Source: Pleodorina starrii (taxonomy: Eukaryota; Chlorophyta; Chlorophyceae; Chlamydomonadales; Volvocaceae). From it: a DNA stretch of 64,000 nucleotides. Under the pieces are notes generated by a model. The model saw nothing but the letters and a program-made list of their open reading frames with translations, was not told the DNA's origin and ran no database searches. The translations under genes were made by a program, and so were the position numbers. The number at the start of each line of letters is the position of its first letter. Within the stretch, counting starts at the first letter, position 1. Shown here one piece after another: positions 12,022 through 23,436 of the stretch. The DNA lies in the NCBI GenBank assembly GCA_030267565.1, contig BRXU01000005.1, positions 722,001 through 786,000 of the forward strand. Reading direction: 5' to 3'.

Positions 12022-12454
12022 CTCATGTGGGTCTTGCTCACGCGCGCTGCAGTGGCTAAAGCGGGGATTGGCACCACAGCCTAGGTACGGCGTGTACAGA
12101 CAGATGCATCAGTTCACTGCTGCCGTACATGATCCTCCACGGCGCTAGTACGGCTCCGCTACGAGGGGCTGGCAGCATGGACGAGCTAGCCATCCAGCCG
12201 CCCCCACCCGTGCCCCAACACCGCCCAGTGATGGCTTTAGGGTTCCAGGCTCTCCATCCCCGCCCCCCCTTTGGTGGTCTCCGTTGCTGTCCCAACCCAT
12301 CCACTGCCACATTTCGCAATCCAGCGGAGAGCCCCCATGCTCAGAGTCCAAATACATGCTTGTGCACAAGCATACGTTAACGTACGGATCCGCCCGCCGC
12401 GAGTGCACGTGAACGGCGTGCGTTTGAGAACGTTTCGAGATACCGCATACATAC
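12022..12454. other. Spacer with no supported gene
   Basis: Several TGCCGTAC/GTACGGC words occur (12086, 12123, 12148). If the NHL-type gene on the minus strand were complete, its later exons should lie here and further left. I see no NHL-like continuation. Confidence 0.4.
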
Positions 12455-13023
12455 CGGTACATGCACCGCATCGCACCACACGACCCACGACCCCAACCAA
12501 TGCCAGCCAACTCCCCGTCGCCGGCGGCGGCGCCGTCTGCGCCGGCGGCCCGCTGCGTGTAGAGGTTCCCGGCCACCAGGCCCACGGTTCCGGAGCTGTC
12601 GAGTTGCACCAATGCGTGGTTGTTCGCGACGAAGAAGACGCAGCTGCTGGTTGGTTCGTAGACGGGGCAGCGGACGCTGGAGATGGGGGTGGGCAGTCGC
12701 AGCACCTCTTGCAGCCCAAGGCTGTAGGTCCCGGTGCCGCCGCCGCCGCCGCTGCCGCGGCCTTCACCGCTGCTGCTGCTGCAGCGGCTGAAGGTTGTTG
12801 CGGGAGTTGAGGTCGTCGACGCTGTTCGGAGCTCCACCGCGGCCCTGCCTCTGGAGACGAGCGTCTGGAAGGCGGAATCGTCGTCAGAGGAGGGCGACGA
12901 GGAGGAGGAGGAGGAGGAGGAGGAGGGGAACAGGCTGCTGCTGCTGCTGTTGCTGATGCGCGGGCGCGACACGACTCCGGAAGCTGCAGTGAGGCCTACG
13001 TTGAGCGAAAATAACTTGTACAT
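12455..13023 (-). CDS. NHL-type N-terminal exon of a BTB-associated protein, probably truncated
   Basis: Starting at the ATG at 13023, the exon encodes MYKLFSLNVGL, a long Ser run (from an AGG/GAG-type trinucleotide tract near 12900-12930), a Gly run, then ISSVRCPVYEPTSSCVFFVA followed by ALVQLDSSGTVGLVAGN. The last part has the pattern of the first blade of the NHL/six-bladed propeller found N-terminal to BTB domains in many volvocine proteins. The best donor is GTATGT after 12455. No further propeller blades or a BTB domain can be found on this strand before 10.1 kb. It may be a pseudogene fragment, a gene broken by the repeat insertion at 11.6-12.0 kb, or a gene whose later exons I failed to recognise. 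An upstream in-frame Met at 13104 is also possible. Confidence 0.45.
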
Positions 13024-13347
13024 CTGTCTTAAAGCGGTAACGAATTCATGCAGTGCAGTGCCGCGCAGTGCATTCAGGAGGATGTTTGTTTTGCAACGTT
13101 GCATTCATTGGTGTCCAAGGTCCGTCCAGGGCAGGGCCTTCGAACCTTGTTGGGAGTAGTCGCGCAATGTGTTCACGAACGCGCGCCGTCCAGATAGACT
13201 GCTGATGTCTCGGAGTGCCCGTCACCGGAATCGAGCGGCTCGCTCGGCGGGTCGTACTCTTGAGCGAAAATAATAAATTTGCGCTCAAGTGCGGAGTGCC
13301 GTCCTATTAGGGTTGATGCAAGTTACTAGTTTGCAATACCCAATACC
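13024..13347. promoter_or_regulatory. Divergent upstream region, NHL fragment / BTB gene
   Basis: This 324-bp gap lies between two divergent start codons, each belonging to one half of what is often a single BTB-NHL protein. No specific element was recognised. Confidence 0.4.
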
Positions 13348-13893
13348 ATGTCTGCGCGGGAGCATATGAGAAAAACCTTCCCAGAAGGCGACCTCGACAG
13401 CGCCGTCACCGTCCGGGTCGGCGGCGATAGGTTCTTCGTGGTGCACCGCGCGGTGATGGCGGCGCGGAGCGAGTACTTCCGTCGGCTGCTGGACCCAGCG
13501 GGCGGCTTTGCGGACAGCGGAAAGGCGAAGGTGGACCTGGAGGACGCGGATCCGGAGGTCTTCAAGTGGCTGCTTCCCTTAATGTACACGGGCAGCTCGT
13601 ACATGCCGGATGAGCTGCTGCGGCCCGCAGCGGAGCTGGCTGGTCGGCTGCTGATGCCGGCGGAGTGTGCCGCGCACTTGCATGCGGGGCTGCTGTCGAC
13701 AGTGACCCCCGGGTCGGTGGTTGCGGAGCTGATTTGGGCGGCACAGCACGACTTGGCGGAGGTGGTGACGCGGCTCAAGGCCTATTTGGTGCGGAACCGG
13801 CGGGAGGTGGTGTTTGACAGGCTGGACGAGCTGGCGGCGCGCTTCCCTGACCTGGCGGCTAGCCTGGTGCGTGAGCTGGCGGCGGCGCCGTGA
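13348..13893 (+). CDS. BTB/POZ domain protein, intronless
   Basis: A single 181-residue frame from ATG to TGA. The BTB core is clear: VTVRVGGDRFFVVHRAVMAA, RSEYFRRLLDP, VDLEDADPEVFKWLLPLMYT, then helices rich in Ala/Leu. The second half, up to LVRELAAAP, is the helical region that usually follows the BTB fold. BTB proteins dimerise and often act as substrate adaptors for cullin-3 ubiquitin ligases. Here there is no substrate-binding domain such as kelch, NHL or ankyrin on the same polypeptide, so the target is unknown. The codon pattern is uniformly GC-rich and there is no stop or frameshift, so the gene looks intact. A possible TGTAA signal lies at 14295. Confidence 0.85.
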   Translation: MSAREHMRKTFPEGDLDSAVTVRVGGDRFFVVHRAVMAARSEYFRRLLDPAGGFADSGKAKVDLEDADPEVFKWLLPLMYTGSSYMPDELLRPAAELAGRLLMPAECAAHLHAGLLSTVTPGSVVAELIWAAQHDLAEVVTRLKAYLVRNRREVVFDRLDELAARFPDLAASLVRELAAAP

Positions 13894-14757
13894 GATGTCC
13901 TATCCGGCTGCGGCGCTGCAGGGGATCGTTGGCGTTTGCAAGGGGTTGCGCTGGCGCAGAAAATATACCGCGCGCCGTTCGGCTTGATCGTAGCTTGGAG
14001 AGGACGGATCAGGCGCTGCTCATCCGTGTAGGTCGCCAGTGCTGAACGAACTGTTTAGGCCTGTCATCGCCGTTGCACACCGATAACAAGTGGATACTGC
14101 CGCTATCGTCTGGGAGGCATTCCGTAGATAGGAGGAGAACAAGAAGGAGGATTACCAAACCATGTGGGGGGCATACATACGCAGCAGCACGACATGCTTG
14201 CTGGCTGATGCGATGAATGTTGTGTTTTTTCCGGTACGTGGGCTTCAGGCCCTGGGAAGGGCAGAGCCAGCGGGCCAGCTGGCCGTTCGTGCACTGTAAG
14301 CGGAGGCAACCAACGTCAGGGGCTCCCATCCATTGTTGTACTTTCGTTTAGGGGGCAGAATCGACTGATCCCGATTGATTGATCGGTCATCGATGTGGCT
14401 GCAGCAGGGTTTGGTCGGTGTTGATAATCGCAGATTTTCAACGTGAGAAGAGTAGGGTGGAGAAAGTCATGGGTCGGCGGCTGGCTTGCGGTCCCTAAAG
14501 CCGCTCCGAGGCGGGATTCTGCTTCCCCAAAGTCAGGGATCGGCTGAGTGGGTGGCGTACTTGCAGTGTTGTCTGTGATGAGGAGTTGGCCTGCTGCTGA
14601 GGATGAGGCTAGCGGCGCCTTGTGTTGCATCTTACATGCATACATGCGGCGTCCCGTGAGTTGTGTTGTGGGTGGCTGAGTCGGCGGGGGCGTGTTCGTT
14701 TCTGTGCGAGCTTGGTCGCAATACTGCTCTCTGGCAGTAGCTGTGAGGTTGGTGGGC
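13894..14757. other. Intergenic, 3' flank of BTB gene
   Basis: No supported coding region. A TGTAA word at 14295-14299 could end the BTB transcript. Confidence 0.45.
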
Positions 14758-15178
14758 GCAGGCGTGCTTATACCCCGGCGTGGCAACGTGCCTGCAGACC
14801 CGTCAATCATATGCCCCCCGTCACTGCTCAAGGCTCGCATGAGCTATGCCCACGTCTTCGAGTGTCGGCATTTTTCACAAGCCGCCCCATCCCTATCACC
14901 GTTGTGGTCAACCTGGGGTTTTCTATCCTGGCCAAAAACCGATGCCTCCCAAATGCACCCAGGATAACACATTTGTTGGATATAGCGGAGTAGTTCCCCT
15001 TGTATGCACGTTTAGGACAGACTCCTCGCAAGTCAGCGCGCATTTTGTCCGAAGGGTCGCGGTTCCTAGGCCAGAATTACTTGAGCGCTTTGTAACAAAT
15101 ATGATAAAATTGCATGGGGGCGTAGTAGAAGGTCAAGCGCTGGTTTTGCTCGGGGCCTTTTGTATTTCTGTTGTACAG
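14758..15178. repeat. Interspersed repeat, copy 2
   Basis: Second copy of the repeat at 11,579-12,021, same orientation. It shares the start around ATACCCCGGC and the end around GGGGCCTTTTGTATTTCTGT. The two copies flank the NHL/BTB gene pair. Confidence 0.75.
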
Positions 15179-15601
15179 TTGTTCGTGACAGCTGCGCGGG
15201 CGAAGTTTGCGACCTCGCACGCGACGCGCTGTTAGCGTATGACAAGCCAATACTTGTGTTTTGGATCCTCATGCAAGGGCGACAAGTAGTTCGCGACAAA
15301 GACTGCGCCTGGTCTCATAACGCGGAGTTTAAGTTCGCAGCGCTGCCGCCCACCCTCAAGGCTCACAGGCCCTGAGATTTTACAGGTCTTGTACAATTTG
15401 GATGCCGACACCATGGCTTTGAGGATAGTCTCCCACAGTGTTCAACGGCGAAAGTCCACGCGACCTCTTCTTTCTGACCTGACGCCAGCGTTTCAGTTGG
15501 CCAACTGGTAGCTGGGACATTGGATTTCTCTTGTCTCGCTTAGTCTGCCTGGTCAGTGCGCTGACTCGGCCTCGCCAGCCGCGGCAGCAGCAGCTGCGGA
15601 T
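15179..15601. promoter_or_regulatory. Upstream region of the Pro/His/Met-rich nuclear protein gene
   Basis: This is the sequence between the repeat and the ATG at 15602. It should contain the promoter and 5' UTR. No specific element was recognised. Confidence 0.35.
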
Positions 15602-18600
15602 ATGGCATCGGCCAATGACCCAGCGTTGGCGAGTGCATTTGCACAAGCCGCAGCTCATGCCAACGTCGGCCAACCAGATGCTGGCGCCATTCCACCGCAG
15701 TCAGCTTGCGGTCCACCGCCAGCCGATGGCGGAGGCTCTGTCAACGCAACGAACAATGCCGCGGGCCTTGCCGCTGCGTTCACCTCTTTTTTGGCCAACC
15801 CGTCCGAAACATATGAATCAGGCATCCTTCCACAAGGAATGCTGTCAAACCTCCAGCTAGCAGGAATCCTCGGTCTGCTGCCGCAGCAGCAGGGCCCCGC
15901 GGGCGATATACAGCCGCAGAACGACGCGCCGAAAGGCCAGGTAGGAAAGATAGCGTCCTTGGACAAGGATAGACAGGGAATCCAAAATGCGCCTTATCGG
16001 CAACGCATTTCGAGGACGAACCACGGGGCCATTATCGTCGCGCTGCCCTCTGCTCGCAGGACGCGGTTGCGCCTCAGACGCTATCTAAAGAAGAGGACGG
16101 GGCCGACGGTACAGCCTGCGCCGGCCCCGTGCCCCCCGCGGAGGCGCAAGGGCCCCCGCCCGGCCAGCACCAGCACCCGCACATGATGCACGGCGTTCCA
16201 GGCATGCCGCCACACCCGGCGCGCTTCGCGCCGCCGCCCACGCGCTGGCCGCCCTCCGCGGTTGCGGCGGCTCATTGGGACTATGCAGCGACGGCCTGTG
16301 GAGTGCTCAGCCAGCAGCAGCCGCCCGGCGGGGGGCCCCCGGGGCCCATGCAAGTGCCGCCGTCTCAGCCGCCGCCTGGAGCATACCCGAATTCGCAGCA
16401 GCAGGGACCACCGGGCCAAGGCCCCCAGAACCAGATGCCCTCAGCACTGATGTCGGCAGCCCCAGGGTCAGCATCGCAGCAGCCATCCTCCGCCGGCCCC
16501 TCCCCCGCCGCGACAGGCCCTCCTCCCCAAGCACAGCCAACCACGACGTCGGGCGGTCCGGTGCCTGGGGGCCAGCTGCCAGTGCAGCACCACCCAGCCA
16601 TGCCAGCCGTGCGAGGGTACCCATACGGCCCTTACGGCGAGCCCAGCCCCTACCCGCCCCACGCGCGGCCGCCGCCAGGGCCGTACCACCATCCCGGCAT
16701 GCCGGGGCCCCACGGGCACATGGTGGCATATCATCCGGGCTTTCCTCCAATGCACCACCTGCCACACCGCGGTCCTTATTATCCACACGACGGCCGCTTT
16801 CCGCCCATGGCCCCCATGGGCCACCCTGGCTACCCGCCGCCGGGCTACTTCCGCGGCCACCCCGGCATGCCACCGCCGCCGCACCCGCATCCGGCCTACC
16901 ACTACATGCCGCCTCCTTACGGCGGCCACCACCCGGCGATGCACCCGGGGATGTACCACGTGCCGCAAGGCGTGCCGGGCGGACCGGGAGGCCAGCCGCC
17001 GCAGCACGAGGCGCACCCGCGCGATGGCACTGCCTCGGCAGCGTCAGCCGGCACTGCCGTCTGCCCCACCGGTGTAGGCTCGGACGGTGGCACGGACCCC
17101 GCCTCGGCCGCGCGGCAGGCCGGCAAGACCGTCAACGGCAGCAGCGGTGGATCCGAGAGTGAGGAGGTGGGGCTCGAGGCCGTGATCACGCTGCGGCCGG
17201 GACCGCCGGAGCACCACCACCATCACCACCACGAGGATGCGTCGGAGGAGCGTGCGCCGCCGCCGGACGGTTTGGAAGTAATGCTGGTGGCGGGTGGCGG
17301 TGGCGGCGGTGGCAACTCCTGCACCGACGCCGCCGGCCGGCCGATCCCTTCGGGCGGCATGGGCCCTGGCGGCGAGCTCCTTTCCCCCGACGGCGGCCCG
17401 GGCGGCATGCCGCACCCGATGCACCACAAGGTCGCGCAGTGGCCGCACATGGCCCCGCCGCCGCACCACGCGGTTGGCGGGCCCATGCCCGGCTATGAGT
17501 GGGCGCCGCCGCCTCCAGCGGCGATGATGCAGGGCTACCCGCCGCTCCACGCATCGGGCGGCTGGCCGCCGTACCCGTACGACCCCATGGCGGCCGCTGC
17601 CATGCACCACCAGCACATGATGATGGGCGGCGAGGAGATGCCGGAGGACGACAACGGTGGCGCCGGTATCGGGTCGGAGATGCATCAGGTGCCGCGGCGG
17701 CGGCCGTCGCAGTCGAGCCTTGGCGGCCAGCTCAGCGGCGGCGGCGGCGTGCCGCCGCCGCCGCACCATCTCGTGTACGGCGCGATGCGGCGGCCGCCCT
17801 TTCCGCAGGCGCAGCACCCGTATGCGATGCCCATGAGCAGCGGCGGCGGCAAGGCGCCGTTTGGCGTCGATCCGGCGGCGATGCAGCGGCCGGGCTCGGC
17901 GGAGGCGCCGGGGCCGGGGTCCATGCAGATGCAGCGCAGCGGCTCGCTGGGGCAGCTGTTCGCGGCCGTGGACGGCCAGTGCAACGTGTCGAGGTGGGGC
18001 AGCAAAAGGAATCGGTCAATCACGTGCCCGATAGCCGCTTATGCCGTGTCCGCTAGCTGGCGTTTTCTCAACACACGCATCTCCGTGGGGCTTGAGTGAC
18101 GCGCCTTCCCGTCCCCCATGTATGCACACATGACGCGCAGACAGGGCCAGCGCCGGCCAAGCCTTTTGCAGCGCCCGCATCACCCCATCATGCCCTCCGC
18201 TCCCACCAGGCAAGACGCTTCGCTTCCCTCCCGCTGCCGCTCCCACCTACCCTCCCTGCTCCAGGCGAACGCAGCGGCTCAAGAAGCGCCGCAGCGCGGA
18301 CTCTGCCCAGGGGCAGCAGCAGCCCGGCGCGACGCCGGACCCCTTCATCGCGGCTATGGCCGCCGCCGAGCGCGCCGCCATGGGCCGCGACAGCTCCACA
18401 GGCAGCGGCGCCGTGATCGGCCTACCGCCCATGTTCCCCGGCTCGGCCGGCGGCGCGCGGCGCTCGTCCAACGGCTCCGACCGCACGGCCCTGCAGTGTC
18501 GCGGCATGGCGCCAGGCACCAACAACAGCAATCGGCAGCGCTCCGACCCCGGTTACCTCATCGAGGCCGGCGACCAGGGGATCGTGGGTTGGGGCCTGGG

Positions 18601-20881
18601 CGGTGGCGCCATGGGCGGCCCAATGGCGGGCCTGGGCCAGCTCGTTCACTACCCGCAGCAGCTGCAGCAGCAGCCGCAGGGGATGCAGATGCAGGGTATG
18701 GCGATGATGCAGCAGGGCCGACGGCCGTCGGAGAATGGCGTGGGCGGCGGCGGCCGGGTCATCAACCTGCCGAAACGGTAGGTGTCGCGCTGCGCTCAGG
18801 CTGGGGAGTTGCAGGGGCTGACAGCACGGACCCTTGGGATGCTCCCTTGCAACAGGCGTCCTTGCGACGCAGTGGACACAGTTTATCGAACGGGCAGGCG
18901 GCCAACGCGGGCTGTCCAATCGTGTTTGCGGGGCGGGGCAGGCCGAGCCGTGTCCTAAACGTGACATCTGTGGATGGAAGGGGTGCACAACGCAACACAC
19001 AATCTGGGTCGAGATTCCGGGTCGGCATCTGGTTTTGTGGAAGGCAGAGCCAGCTGCGGGAACCGTGCTCCGTACATGAGTCGTCACGTGACACGTTGCC
19101 GCCGTGGTCGCGCTGCCTGTCATACCTCACCACACGTGTACCCGTTGCCGTTGCGTTCCCAACTGCACACCCCTCCCTGTCCAGGTTTGAGGACGCCATC
19201 ATGACGCTCGAATACCCCAGGGGGCCCCACCTCGGCTACGGCCCGGTAAGGTTGTCTGTGGTGAGACCGTACAGGGAACTTCGCAGGCCGCCCAACGGCC
19301 TAGCGGCTGCGCCTTTCCCTGCCTCTCAATAGCTCGTGGATCAGCCGATCGCGGAGTGTGACGCTTGGGCCAATCCGTCCTGTGCTCATTTACCGTATGT
19401 CTGGGTGGCCCCCTGTTCACAGATAGATAGCCCCACATCGGACCCCACGACGTCAACCCAAAAATGGCCACAACGAGCGAACCCGTGCGCGTTTTACCCG
19501 TCGTTCCTGCTGCAGGGCGTGTGTATGACGTACGATATGCCGTACGACGACGCGGGCCCGCAGCTGGAGGAGCCGGTGTACGAGGAGGAGGACGAGGAGG
19601 AGGGGTACGACGTGGACCTGGGTGACGTGGTTGATGACAGCGACGAGGACTATGAGGCGGGCGCCGCCGCGCGCCGGGTGTACCGCGGCGGCCGCGCGGG
19701 CGGCGCGCCCACGTCGGAGGTTGTCACTCGCAAGCGCAAGGCGCCCATGATGCGCGAGGAGCTGCCCCAGCCGGAGAAGAAACGGAAAGCACGCGACCCG
19801 GCCACGGTGAGAAGGCGGAAGGGCCGGGCGGCGGGTGACTGGCGGCGGGCCACACGGGGCGGTGGCAGATGTCAGATGGGGTGGCCACTACCGCTGCGGC
19901 TTTGGGTTGGGTTGGGAAATAGTCAAGAAGATACCACAGCAGAGATACGGAGGTTTCGTCAGCGAACGGGTTGGGTTGAGAAGAGTTCGCAGGCAGTAAG
20001 CTGCATTCCGCGGGTGCTGTGAGCCAGGTCCTACCGTTACCGCAAGCCCCCACCATGTCATTGTTTGTTGTCCACATGGGATCGTTGGCTCGCAGCACAT
20101 CGCAGCCGTCAACGCTGTTGTTGCTGACGCAGCACGTTCTTTCCTTCCCTGCTCCACCGCCCTCTCCGTTCCCCTTTCCGCCTGAAATGCAGATCTCAAA
20201 GGTGGTCCTAAACTGCGTGACTATCCTGCGCATGGTCAACCACGACCTGGTGTACGAAAAGGAGATCCGCAACGCTCTGGGCAACAACCCGGACACCTCG
20301 AAGGCGCTGCGCCTGTGAGTTCGCCACGCTCGCGTGCTGTGCTCTTATCGCCGCTGCAGCATACCAGCAGTGGCGTGCGTGGCGGGCGGGTGTACGGTAC
20401 CAGCTGGGTTTAAGGAGGGGACAGGGCTTGATGGCTGCGAACAGGGTGAAGTTTGGGGTTTTGCTGCAGGAACCAGGCCGCGCTGACCTTTAATTTACCG
20501 GTAGGCGTCGTGACCTCCACGTCAGCAACCAGCTGTATCGTCCCCAGCGCTGCTTGGCTTCGCACCTGCATCGCACGGTCATGACCAAATCCCGACCAAG
20601 TCGGACCCGGACTCCGAAACCGAGGCCGACCAAACCCCACCCTCCCGACCCATCTCTCGACGACCCTCAGGCTGATGAACCAGGGCAAGCTTGTCCGGAC
20701 CGGTCAGGGCGGCCGCGGCAACCCCTTCTGCTACCGCTGCACGCCGCTGGGCATCGAGACCCTGCAGCGCATCGAGGATGCCGCCACGCCGGACGACGAC
20801 CCGGCGGCGGGACCCAACCCGGAGCAGCGCGCGGCGGCAGTGGCGGTGGTCAAGCCAGCGGAGCCGGCAGCCGAGTGCTGA
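15602..20881 (+). CDS. Pro/His/Met-rich nuclear protein with C-terminal helix-turn-helix-like domain
   Basis: Seven exons (15602-15940, 16060-17993, 18265-18777, 19185-19245, 19516-19806, 20193-20314, 20671-20881) keep phase and give 1,156 residues. Exon 2 encodes about 640 residues dominated by Pro, Gly, His, Met and Tyr, including a His run (HHHHHHH near residue 480). Exon 3 opens with a basic stretch, RTQRLKKRRS, a likely nuclear localisation signal. Exon 5 is acidic (EEEDEEEGYDVDLGDVVDDS) and then basic (TRKRKAP, EKKRKAR), a second NLS candidate. The last two exons encode VVLNCVTILRMVNHDL, EIRNALGNNPDTSKALRLLM, then GKLVRTGQGGRGNPFCYRCT, which has the layout of a small winged or three-helix DNA-binding fold ending in a G-G-R-x-x-P-F-x-Y wing. 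I do not recognise the family by name. A chromatin or transcription role is inference from the NLS and the C-terminal fold. A reading that stops at 18781 inside intron 3 is possible but less likely. Confidence 0.75.
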
Positions 20882-22697
20882 GAGCGCCGCGCTGCGTGCC
20901 GGCTGCTGACTGACCGTGCAGGGCAGAGCAGGGTAGGGTAGGGGGAGGCGAGCTGTAGGAGATTCGTGTTTTGTGTGTTGGGGAGGTAAAAAGAAGGAGG
21001 GGGGAGGGAGGTCACGCTGTGCGCAGTGTGCAATGCATGCTTTACGCTGAGGGCGTGCGTGCGATCGCCAGCCATCAGCTGGTGGGGAGTAAGGGGGGCG
21101 GGAGTGCAGAAAAGAAGTAACGCGTGCTTTGACGACCTTCAGACACACAAGTTGTTGTGCATGAGTTGGCCTGGATTGTAGACCACGTGATTGGTTGGCG
21201 GTTGGTGCAGCGCGTTGCGGTGGCGGCACCAATGGCCGTGCGGGGCCAGAGTTTCTAGTTTATGGCTCTCGCTCCCTCTCGGCTGACCGGGCCGTGACTG
21301 GGATCTCGTGAAGAAGGGGGCGACCTGCCATGTCAGGAAGTTGAGGGAAGCAGTGACCTGCTCGTCTCGGCATATTTTACCTATCTCGGCCAATTACCAA
21401 TGCCGCCGGCGTAAAGGGAGAAGGCGCGGCGGCCGGGCTCGTGGCGTGACTGCACTGTTGACGCCTCGGCTTTCCTCAGGGGGTCTGTACTGTTCGCGTG
21501 CGTGGGATACGTTCTTGTGTGGCCGGCGGACATTCTTCCCTTTAGCCACGGACGGACAACGGAACCGCTGAAAGCTACACAGGTGTTACTTTACAGGTAC
21601 GGCACCACAGCGCTGGATTGGAAGGTTTGCGGTTCCTCCTTGCGCCAGCTGCTTTCTATTTCAATGGGTGGGGCTTTCGTGAACCGCTTTCAAAGGGCCC
21701 ATGGGACGCCTCCGGCCCCCTTCTAACTCCTCTTGGTTTATAGCATCCATAGGTCTTCTTTGGTGAGGTCGCGAGGCTCGAGACGGCCGGTGTCCGGTTT
21801 GTGCGGGGTATTATCTGTGAACAGCGGGGGACGGCTTCAGGGGGGGCACGCATCGCTCAGCGCATGTACAGAGGTCCGGATCGCGGCAAGGGGGTGTGCC
21901 TTGCGTGTGATTTGGATCAGGCGTGGATTGTTCCATTTGACGATCGCGAAGCGGATGGGCATGGGGACGAGCAGTGACTGCTGCAACTGAAGCGCCCCGT
22001 TGCGCTGGACTGCCGAATGAGCTGGTCCTGTGCCACGTGCGCAGAAGTATTTGCCGAGGTGCCGCCTTGTAACCCAAATCATGATGCGTTATTGCCCCTC
22101 CGCAGTTCCGCACCCGGGATGTTAACCTAAGCCATGGAAGTGCACAACAGCCGCTCCAGGCGCTCTCCGACTCTTCGGCGCCGCAAAACCCCTTCTCTGA
22201 TCCCCGGCGCCGAAAAGTCCCCCAACCCCTCAGCATGAAGGATTGAGGATATCCGTGAGGCGCCAGGTCGCAGACAGGTGATGTGTGGCATGCATAAGGG
22301 GGCCCTCAAAGTCACCATCCATTGATTACAACCGCACTGAGAGGTATGCGCATCCTGCACCTGATGGTACGGCGCCAAAAGGACGACAGCGACCACCAAG
22401 CGCAGACGACACGGCATCAGTATCTTTCCGCACCACAAGTTTTACTCTAACCCAACCGCTATGTAGTCATAAGCCATGGGAACGCACGCTCGGATCGTAC
22501 GAAAACACACAGCACCCCATCTCCTCCCCCCACGCAACCCCTCCTCTTTCTCCCCAAACGCCGGCATCTGGCACGGGACGCCGATCATTAAACCAGTTCC
22601 TGAATCCATTCCACCATTGTCTCCAGCGTGCGACACCTAAACAAACTATCCGATAGCACTATCAACGTCGGGGGTGAGGCACCACGGCTGGCCCCTC
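20882..22697. other. Spacer between convergent genes
   Basis: Contains 3' UTRs of the nuclear-protein gene (+) and of the 118-residue membrane protein (-). No supported exon. TTACA at 22326 (TGTAA on the minus strand) is a likely poly(A) signal for the minus-strand gene. Confidence 0.5.
22326..22330 (-). terminator. TGTAA poly(A) signal of 118-residue membrane protein gene
   Basis: On the minus strand TGTAA lies about 370 nt after the stop of the gene at 22698-23054. Confidence 0.45.
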
Positions 22698-23054
22698 TTA
22701 GTGCGCCTTCGCGTACTCCGGGAAGTAAGCTGGGTCGTACTTGACGAGATCCTCCACCTCCTTACGGCCAAGCGGCTTGCTGGTGAAGACGAACGTGAGC
22801 ATGGCACCCGTCCACAGGCCCGCGAAGAACTGATACGCCGGAGACCCCAGGATGGGGAACGCCCGCGGAGGCGCAATCTTGGGGTTGATGAGAATGCGCC
22901 GGATGATGGGGTCCTTATCCAGCTTCGAGAAAACGTCGGTCTGGGGCTTGTCATAGTTGATGGGCGGAACTGGGGGGCGCCATTCCTCAACAGGTGCGCG
23001 GATAGGCTCTTTGTTACGCCACCTAATGTAATCAGCAAGAGTCTTCATCGACAT
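22698..23054 (-). CDS. Small single-span membrane protein, possibly mitochondrial
   Basis: An intronless frame of 118 residues with a coding-like codon pattern. The start is MSMKTLADYIRWRNKEPIR; the second Met (23048) is an alternative. Residues 20-60 are Pro-rich and charged (EEWRPPVPPINYDKPQTD). One hydrophobic span covers about 73-91 (AYQFFAGLWTGAMLTFVF). The C-terminal tail is charged and ends in YDPAYFPEYAKAH. Size, charge and single span resemble accessory subunits of mitochondrial inner-membrane complexes, but I cannot assign a family. It shares a 382-bp promoter gap with the TCF25 gene. Confidence 0.7.
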   Translation of the reverse strand: MSMKTLADYIRWRNKEPIRAPVEEWRPPVPPINYDKPQTDVFSKLDKDPIIRRILINPKIAPPRAFPILGSPAYQFFAGLWTGAMLTFVFTSKPLGRKEVEDLVKYDPAYFPEYAKAH

Positions 23055-23436
23055 GGTTGCGAAATTACGTGCCGATAACTGTCAGCGTGTGAGTCGGCAC
23101 GCCTAGCAGGAAACCACTACCTGCAAATGACTCCTCTTGCCTATTTCCTGTCTAATTGACGTCCCGAAGGCGCACTAGAGGCAAGTGCAGTCGAGCAGTG
23201 ATTGCCCAACCGTACGGCACACAACCAAACCGCTGCTGAGAGAACAGTTGAGCAAGTATTTGTGACATTGCGAGGTTCCCCTTGAACTGCCTCCTGGACA
23301 ACGAGATACGCAATTAGCACGGGCTCTGCGTGCAAATTACATTTGCATTTTCAGTTTTCTCTCACAAAAAGCTTTGCTTTGTAACACATGCATGAACCCG
23401 TAATTAACAGCGTGTTTGTACAATAGCGACGCAAAA
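23055..23436. promoter_or_regulatory. Divergent promoter region, small membrane protein / TCF25
   Basis: A 382-bp gap between divergent start codons, AT-richer near 23,335-23,435. It holds both 5' UTRs. Confidence 0.5.
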
